Below are positions 56,835 through 64,000 of a DNA stretch of 64,000 nt, piece after piece. The notes below the pieces were generated by a model, which did no database searches, was not told the DNA's origin, and saw only the letters and a program-made list of their open reading frames with translations. Position 1 is the first letter of the stretch; every line of letters begins with the position of its first letter. Source of the DNA: Ophiostoma sp. CBS 140.51 (taxonomy: Eukaryota > Ascomycota > Sordariomycetes > Ophiostomatales > Ophiostomataceae); NCBI GenBank assembly GCA_029298735.1, contig JANSLP010000054.1:88664-152663 (forward strand), in the 5' to 3' direction. A program made the translations under genes and the position numbers.

Positions 56835-57369
56835 CTGTCGCAGTCGTGCGTTGATACTGCGAAAGTGTGTGTGAGGGTGTCTCACCTGGCAGATAGGCCA
56901 ACCAGGACTCACGGCAGGCTTTTTCCTTTCTCCTTTCTTGAGCACGGCAGGTGGCCGCAGACAACCACCACACCTCTTCAGAAGATCTCGTTGATAGCCA
57001 GCCACACCTCCAAGACGTCTCTATGCAGCCAGTTTGCGCGCGGTTGTTCGGTCGTTCCAGTAACCAACCATTCTGCCACTCATTCGGTTTTCTTCGCGGC
57101 CGTGTGATGTGCACGGCCGATAGCAAAGAGAAACAGCCAAACGACTGTCGATACTGAGCACGACTGCGACATGCATCCTTCGTAGTCATGGTCTGCCCTC
57201 TTGATGCACGCAAGTGTTGAATGTCGAACTAGTCGTAGGCATCTCCGATTGCAAGTGCCGGGCATCCAAATCAGTCTGGCCGCCTTCCAGTCCGCTGCCC
57301 GTCTGGCTGGCCATCTGTCCTTGCTCGTCCGTCTGTTCGATCCTTCGTCGCCCGTCCCAGCAACAGTAG

Positions 57370-57400
57370 ACAGCAGACAGCAGACAGCAGACAGCAGACA
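57370..57400 (+). repeat. Short 7-bp tandem repeat (ACAGCAG, about 4.5 copies)
   Basis: ACAGCAG is repeated four times, followed by a partial copy ACAGCA. It is intergenic. Confidence 0.85.
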
Positions 57401-59398
57401 GCAAACAAAAGACAGAAGACAGAACTAGACCAATGACGAACCAGGCTCGTCCCTTCGTTCCGATACCAGTTGCCGTGCCCAGGCCAATCTGTGGGATAGA
57501 AGGGTCCCTATGCTTGCATTGAAAACGATATTTTGCCGCCATCTAGCGAACCACAGAATGGCAACGACATCACAGGACGCCAGAGGATCATCCTGCTGCT
57601 CGCTCACCCCTCTTTGTCGTTGCTAAACACATCTTGAACCAATGTTTTATGTCGATTTGTGTCGCCAAAGTGGCCAGTCGCAGCTGATATTCCAGACCAC
57701 CATCATGTTGTTTCTCGCAAGCTGCATGCCTCCGATCGTCTTCATGCATGTCGTCCATCCTCTGCACTGTGCGAAGAATTGAGCTACCTCTCCCTCAATA
57801 GTCGCTGTCTCCTTCTTCGTTAACGACAATCTCCTTTCTGACGCTATCCACTTTGCAGCCAAGCCCAGAAGCGGCGCTGTCGCGATGCGCGGTTGCCCTT
57901 TTGCTCCTTTTGCGTGCTGTTCGTTGTTCGTGCCTGCCACCCCCAGTTGGAGATCGTCCCTTCTGAACAAGGTTGGTTCAAAAGTAGAAAGAGCCCGCTA
58001 TGTACTAGTCTTTTTCTAGTCTAGCGTATATTAGCTTGTCCTTGACCGCCTTTCTGTTCGACCACCTCTTTCTCGGTCCGTCACTCGTCCTGGAGCGGCG
58101 GACACCTGCCTCATCACGCAAGCAAGCGGGGCTCTCCTTCTGCATCGGAAAAAGGAAATCAAAGAAAGAAAGAGCGACAGGCGAGACATGCAGAATCGCC
58201 GTTGAGAGAAAGAACGACTGAGTACGGAGTACTGCGTAGAGTATCTCTTTCTGTGCCCCTTTGTTTCAGTCAATTGATTTCATTCTCGTCACTTTTAGCA
58301 TCATCCGGTCCTCACAACCTCACGACACCACCCTGTCTGGCCCTGCCCCCATCTCCTGCCACCCAGCCCACTTTCTCGATCGGCCTGCATATCCCAAGTG
58401 CGACGAGCGAGTCTGCAGAAAGTGAGTGTCCAGTCCAGCTGCAACATCGTGCGTTGCGACGGTCCTTTTTTTTTCTTTTTTTCTCCCTCTTCCTCTCTTC
58501 CTCCTTCTCTTCCGTCCCAGTTCAACAGACAGACGGAAAGTCTACATTGCCGGGCCACTATTCCGTCTTTGTCGTGGCGCTCGCCGCTCGTTTGCTTTGC
58601 GTCTTGTCCTTCTGTCGTCTTTTCTCGTCATCTCCCGTGCCCCCTGTGCCCACATTGTGCCTCGTGCCTTTTCGTCTCGTTTTGTACGGCCCCTCGATCC
58701 ACTCTTGCCCGACCTCCCGACCTATCGCACCGGGCCACCTGCAGCACGCAGCTGTCTGTCTCTTGGTTTTTGTGGCTCTCTGAAGTGGGTTCTGGGGGTG
58801 GCCACGCACGTCCAAAAGCCAACTGCAACTGACCCCGGCCTGCATTAAACTTCTTTTAAAATATTATCAAAATTTGTATCAAAAAAGACGCCAACAGGGA
58901 CAACAGGAAACGCCAGAAACGAGGCCGGAAAACGACACCTCAGTCTGACGACCCAGACCCGGGACGAAAGACGAACCAGAAGACAGCAAGACGCAAGACG
59001 CGGAACGCGACTGGAAGCTGCAAGGGAAAACCACGATTATCACAAAGTCAATATTGAAAAACAGCCGAAAAGAGAGATCGTATCGGGAAAAAAATTCTTT
59101 CAACCTCACCGCCTTTACATAACGCATCGCATCCATCCACCCATCCACACTCACCCTCGTCTTTTCCAGCCACCTTCCACTTTTTTCGGCATCCATCCTC
59201 CGGAGCAAACTCACCTCTCTCGTCTTTTGTTCCGTCCAATTTTTTATCAATCTAACTCGGGGTCCTGACCGCCTACTTTGACGTTGTACACCCCCGGCCG
59301 AGAATCGAACCTCGGGGACTCCATCTCATTTCTTTGAGAGTTTTCACTCTTGATATCCACGTCGGACCCTCCCGTTCCCCCGTCTCACAAAGATCACC

Positions 59399-61496
59399 AT
59401 GGCTGCTGCCGCCGCCAAGAAGGCCATCCAAGTGGTCCTGCTTGACATTGGTGAGAACAGACTCCAGACCCCTTCACCGTGTTTACTGTCTTTTCTTGAA
59501 AATTTTCTGCTTTGCATCCGATATGCGATTCTGTCCTCCCTTCGTATTAGCCTAGACCTGATAGCTAATGTAGTTTCTTGTCTCTGTTCGTAGAGGGCAC
59601 TGTCTGCCCCATCTCATTCGTCAAAGATGTCCTCGTAAGCCACATCCCCTATCTGCCGTTGTTGCTTTCTTTCGTTTTCTTTACCGTTACCTTTTTTGTT
59701 GCCTTTTGCCCTTTTCCGTCTCTGTTTTGTGTCTTGCTTCTTGACGCCCAGCCTGCTGCTGCATATTCCTTCCTGCCGTCCTCTCTGTCTCTCTCTCTCT
59801 ACCTTTCCGTTGTTCAATGTCTCTCCCTTGCATCAACCGTTGGACCCAGCTTTTTTTTTCTGTCTTCTCCTGCTTCTCCTCCGTGCTTCCCATTCTCAAT
59901 TGCTTTTTCATTACCCTCTCTCCGCTTTCCACCTCCTTGGACAGGACATATTCTCCGGTTTTCACTTCCCGTTTGCCCTTTCTCAACCGCCCACACTTGA
60001 CACTTGCCCCTCCCAGCATCCAGCATCCAGCAACTAGGAGCCTCTTGTCTTGACGCTGCTTCATCTATAAGATCGGCGGCAACACGAAGAAGAATAGGAC
60101 AGCTTGAACCCTTCTCCCCTACTCCTCTTAATCCTCGTCCGTGCAATCGCCCTGTGGTCCACTGGATTTCCACCCACAGTTCCACCCCCGATTTGCTGCC
60201 GCTTGACCCTGCATTTCATTGAGGGTTCGAGGTTTCTTGTTTGTCAAGGGCGTTTCGCCGTGTGGAAACAGGTAAACAGGCAAACAACCAAACAACCAAA
60301 CAAAACAACCAATACAGGCAATCAAGCGAAACAGCCTCGACAGCCAAACAGGCGGCTGTGCCGTGTGTGCAATCTATCTCAAAACTAAACCTGTAATCCC
60401 TTCCCAGAAAACTTTCCCTTGCGGTCCCATCAATAAACATTGCAATGGATCAATGGATATCAAAGGCAGGGGAGAGGCAAGAGGCGAGGCGCAGCAGGTT
60501 GGGCTCCAAGTGTGAGACCCTGCTTGAAAGGGTGTTTAAAAAGGCAAAGAGTAGTGATCTCTATTTTAGATGAAAAGGTTTCGTTTCAAGTGACGACACT
60601 TTGCTTGCCCTGCATTGGCTCATCCATGCCTTTGATGCGTACGCAGTCTTTGTCTGTTGTTTACGTTTACATCTGAGCCTGCGTCGTGTCATGTCATCCT
60701 GCCCCTGCTCCTGCTTTCCGCCTGTCTCGCTTTATTTGTTTTCATTTCAGTCAAAGGACTCTTGCCTCCTCACGATGTACACGTACAAGAAAATAAACTG
60801 ACTTCGCATCTGCCCTTTCTTTTTGCCCCCTCACTACAGTACCCCTACTCGTTGAGCGCCCTCCCTGAGACTCTCGCGTCCAAGTGGGACAGCCCATCGT
60901 TTGCGCCCTACCGCGATGCCTTCCCGGCCGAGTACCGCGCCTCACCCGAAGCCCTGACAGCCCACGTCCACGACCTCGTCGCCCGCGACGTCAAGGCCTC
61001 CTACCTCAAGGGCCTTCAGGGTCTGCTGTGGAAGGAGGGCTACGAGAACGGTACCATCAAGGCCCCGCTCTTTGCCGATGTCCTGCCCGCCTTCACGGCC
61101 TGGCAGGTCGCCGGCATCACCCTCATGATCTACTCGTCCGGCTCCGTCGCTGCCCAGAAGCTGCTGTTCCGGTACACCGGCGTCGTCGGCGAGGCCACTA
61201 ATGCAAGCACCCCCGGTAAGGACGTTACACCCTTGCTCAGCGACTACTTTGACACGGTCAACGCAGGTCCCAAGACGGCCGCCGCGAGCTACTCGACCAT
61301 CCTGGCGGCGCATGCGAAGGAGTTTCCCAATGCCAGCAGCTGGCTATTTTTGAGCGATAATGTGCTCGAGGTGGCCGCGGCCAAAGAGGCCGGTCTGCAG
61401 AGCTACGTGGTGCAGCGGCCCGGCAATGCGCCGCTGGCCGCGACTGTCGCCGATGAGCACAAGGTTATCACGACCTTTGAGGGTCTGGAGCTGTAA
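59399..61496 (+). CDS. UTR4: Enolase-phosphatase E1 (methionine salvage)
   Basis: This HAD-superfamily enzyme (EC 3.1.3.77) enolises and dephosphorylates 2,3-diketo-5-methylthiopentyl-1-phosphate in the methionine salvage pathway. Three exons, 59399-59450, 59594-59634 and 60840-61496, give 249 residues, a normal length. The nucleophile motif D16IEGT20 is assembled across intron 1, followed by VCPISFVKDVL; intron 2 then joins directly to YPYSLSALP, as in family members. Later motifs are IYSSGSVAAQKLLF, a lysine in GPKTAAASY, and LFLSDNVLEVAAAKEAGLQS, with the Mg-binding aspartate in SDN. The second intron is 1,205 nt, many times longer than any other intron in the window. The start is the first ATG, with a CACCATGG context. 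Confidence 0.93.
59635..60839 (+). other. Unusually long intron 2 of the E1 gene
   Basis: Donor GTAAGC and acceptor CTACAG. The first half is pyrimidine-rich. A patch at about 60265-60350 consists of CAAACAACCAAACAACC-like short repeats. I see no conserved coding sequence or RNA gene inside. Confidence 0.75.
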
Positions 61497-64000
61497 GAGG
61501 AGAGATACAGCACAGATCACGGTTGACGGGATAGAATATGGTTATGGGATGACCCTGCTAGAACGGGATACTATTCAACATGATAGAATATTGCGAGGTT
61601 CCAATGCAAACGAACCAATGTGCGAAAATATAATTGACAGAATAAATGGTTGAAATGAAACATATGACATAACTCAATATCAAAGTTTATCAAGCTCCCG
61701 CTTCCCGCTTCCCACACTTTCCAATATCCCGAACGGGCGAAAATGCTGCTGTAGTCGGAGACGGGCAAGGCTCCGTCGTTGAACCGGGCAACCCCAGAAA
61801 AACACACAACCAACCCTCCATAAAATAGGGCGATGAGGTCAGAGAGTAAAACTAGATATATTGCAGTGTCGAGCGTGTATCGCATATTTCTTGCAACACT
61901 CTGTCGTCACAGGACTACACTCACTTTCTCGGTGTGCAGTTAGACGGGCCACAGAATGTGGCATCGATTTATTGTCCCCTTGACGATCCTCTTCCCGTTT
62001 GCCACCGGCTTGCCATGTACAATCAAACGCTTCACTTCCGAAGGAGGACGACTTGCTGGCAACATGCGGATTGATCCTTCATCTTCTGAAAAAAAAGTCC
62101 CCTATTTCGCTCCTTATTCTAGCGAACAATCGCATCCTCTCGGGTGTCATCCAGCAAAGCTGTTTCCCCTCATTTCGCAAACGATCAACGGCTTTTCTGG
62201 GGTCCTCGTGGTCTTGTGGCTTCCCAATTCATCAATCGAACCAATCAACCAACGGCCGTAGGTGAACAAATGTGATGTGATTGTGATATGCGTAGCTCCC
62301 AGCTCTCTCCTCTTCTTGATTCTCGTCGTTTTGATTTCATCCAGTCCCTGACGTTGTCTGGTTCCACGAGAAAGAAGACAAAGAAAGACAGAAGAGACAC
62401 TGTTTGCCTCCATCCCGCATATACTGTGTTGCACTTCATTACGAAAAGCACAATGAAGGGTGCATCCTTTCCTTTCTCCGCATCGTACTACATTCTGCCT
62501 CGTACTTCCTTTTTATATACTCAGGACATCGATCAGTGGCTTTTGTTGTCAGTGCAAACAAAACAAAAGACCCTTGAAAATCAGGTAACGACGACATAAT
62601 AACGGCCGTTTGCATTTTCGAAAAGCTCTTTGTACCCTTTGTCCATAAGGGCCCTCGTATCTACTCGATATCTCCTCCGTGTTTCTTTTTATGACACGGC
62701 AAAAATCTTGATTTTCTATGTTTCTATGCCCTTCCCTTTGTCGATCTCAAATAATCATATCATCAATTATCGACATCCTCTTTGACCAGATTGGCGAGGC
62801 CGTACACTGTACAAGCATATCTTTCGAATCATGGCAAACAGAAGGGGTCAAGGTTATCAAGTCTGGTTAATTGAACGAAGAGTGCATATCTGCTTCGTTT
62901 CCATGGTAAGACACCAGTCCTTTCACTTTCCATTTACCTCGAATTTTGCGCCACATGGCCATGTTTTTTTGTTTTGCTTTTTTTACGCATTGCCGCCCTA
63001 CGATGTATTTTGTTTGCTTTTTTTTTGCCATCCCGTCGTTGCACCCGACCGTACTACGGAGCACTCCGTCCAGGATGCTCTCTTTCATCATTCGTCCAAT
63101 TGTCCGGTGTCTGTCCCGTGTCACATTGGTTCTTCAATGGGGGTCGCCCTCGTGTGTCTCTGTCTCTTTTGTTTGTCGAGTTTGTTTAGCTTTCGCCACA
63201 GATAGATGGGCTGTGTTCTCCGAAAAATGCAACCCCCACGAGAGAAAAGGCTCACGGACCCTCGCTCCTTGCAATTGACAAGGGAATCTGGACGAAGAAA
63301 CTGGGGTTCAGTGTCACTTGAGAGTACAGAAAAAACACAGCTCGAGTTCGGCACGGCCTGCAGTGACGAATGAAAAAGAAAGGGGGAAACGCCGTCATCT
63401 GATGCGCCACAAAGAGGAGAAGAGGGTGAAAACATGCGAGCGAACATCTGTTTGATAGTCACGATCATGCTGCTTTGCATTACAGCTGTCCGATTTTCAT
63501 CAGATGGAAAACAGAGATTGGCCCAATTTCTACTACAGTCGAGTCTGCTTCTCGTCCAAACACTGGCGATGACGGCAATCCTCGCTTCTCTCGAGTGGCA
63601 GTGGTGTCAAAATCGAGTGCAGCGAGAGCGAACAACACGAGAGCCGTTAAAAGCCGTCTTTCAATGTTCATCACTCTATCCTATGTCACCTCGCATGGCT
63701 GACAAGGATGGTGTTTGTGGCTTGTGGTGCAGCGCCTACTCATTGCTGAAAGAAGAAATCTGAGTGTACGTAGTGGGCTTCATCTAATACGAACATCGAA
63801 AGGCGATGTCCCATTGTAGTAGCCCGGTATTGGATGACTTATCTAGTCGTTTATATGGGGAATATCAAAGATTCAAGGTAGACATTTATATCTCAAATTA
63901 CATGAGTATGGCAATAGTACCTTTAATACCTTTTTTCGGGTTGTCTCACTGATGCTCGGTTTTGATGTTTACTATTTAGTTATGTTTTTTTTATTCTTCA
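61497..64000. other. 2.5 kb gene-free right end
   Basis: The E1 3' region is on the left. The rest is mixed to AT-rich, especially after 63770. Short frames such as 61956-62261 (101 codons with a hydrophobic start) have no recognisable similarity. I see no gene. Confidence 0.45.

Larger units (their letters stand above)
47810..59398. other. 11.6 kb stretch without a recognisable gene
   Basis: This lies between the divergent kinase and E1 genes. It includes the kinase promoter and probably a long leader (47.8-50.2 kb, purine-rich on the plus strand). I checked the longer open frames on both strands, for example around 49.6-50.4, 52.8-53.4, 54.2-54.8, 55.4-56.0 and 56.4-57.2 kb. All have skewed composition or heavily overlapping frames and no recognisable domain. 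Repeats at 56781-56834 and 57370-57400 are listed separately. TACGGAGTA occurs at 58223-58231. No transposase or reverse transcriptase signature was seen. Confidence 0.4.

Noticed and set aside
56449..57213. 254-codon minus-strand frame containing LDK repeats
   Set aside because: The LDK repeat is just the 9-bp tandem repeat read in one frame. The flanks are Arg/Lys-rich with no domain, and overlapping frames are equally open.
59291..59318. tRNA T-arm or B-box-like sequence (GGTTCGATTCTC on the minus strand) just before the E1 start
   Set aside because: The T-stem does not form with a 7-base loop, and no matching acceptor stem, D-arm or anticodon arm is found at the right distance.

Overview
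The window is nuclear DNA of a filamentous ascomycete, most likely a Sordariomycete. Fourteen protein-coding genes can be supported, nearly all with short spliceosomal introns that start GTAAGT/GTATGT-like and carry a CTAAC-type branch point close to the acceptor. Coding regions are GC-rich at third positions, and long pyrimidine-rich leaders precede many start codons. The gene set is typical of Pezizomycotina: a Tup1/RCO-1 corepressor, an eL28 ribosomal protein (absent from S. cerevisiae), the fungal-only DUF2423, DUF2015 and DUF3328 families, and C-5 sterol desaturase. The species cannot be fixed from the sequence. Gene density is low, about one gene per 4.6 kb, with several empty stretches of 2.5-11.6 kb.

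Layout. 0.7-6.2 kb: a DUF2423 nucleolar-type protein (-), a SIZ/PIAS SUMO E3 ligase (+) and the TRAPP subunit Trs33 (+). 9.3-18.4 kb: cytosolic malate dehydrogenase (-), ribosomal protein eL28 (-), a DUF2015 protein (+) and ERG3 (-). 20.6-27.3 kb: a UstYa-like DUF3328 membrane protein (-), then 4.3 kb of non-coding sequence, then a secreted tandem-repeat protein (+). 32.8-43.0 kb: the TUP1 corepressor (+), RNase MRP subunit RMP1 (-), bifunctional purine enzyme ADE5,7 (+) and a vacuolar amino-acid transporter of the AVT1 type (-). 45.6-47.8 kb: a KSP1-like protein kinase (-). 47.8-59.4 kb: a long stretch with no recognisable gene. 59.4-61.5 kb: enolase-phosphatase E1 of methionine salvage (+), interrupted by a 1.2 kb intron. 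The end of the window is non-coding.

Most genes are unrelated housekeeping functions and do not form a pathway. The exception worth attention is the 20.6-27.3 kb interval. The gene at 26051-27298 encodes a signal peptide followed by 15 copies of a REPHHAGKKTG-type basic, His-pair module separated by acidic spacers. Differences between copies fall mainly at third codon positions, so the peptide itself appears to be conserved. It looks like a multi-copy secreted peptide precursor. The nearest gene upstream encodes a DUF3328 protein with both HxxHC motifs, the family that modifies fungal ribosomal peptides such as ustiloxin. The pairing is suggestive but unproven: the genes are 4.3 kb apart, the classical Lys-Arg Kex2 site is absent, and no other tailoring enzyme is present in the window.
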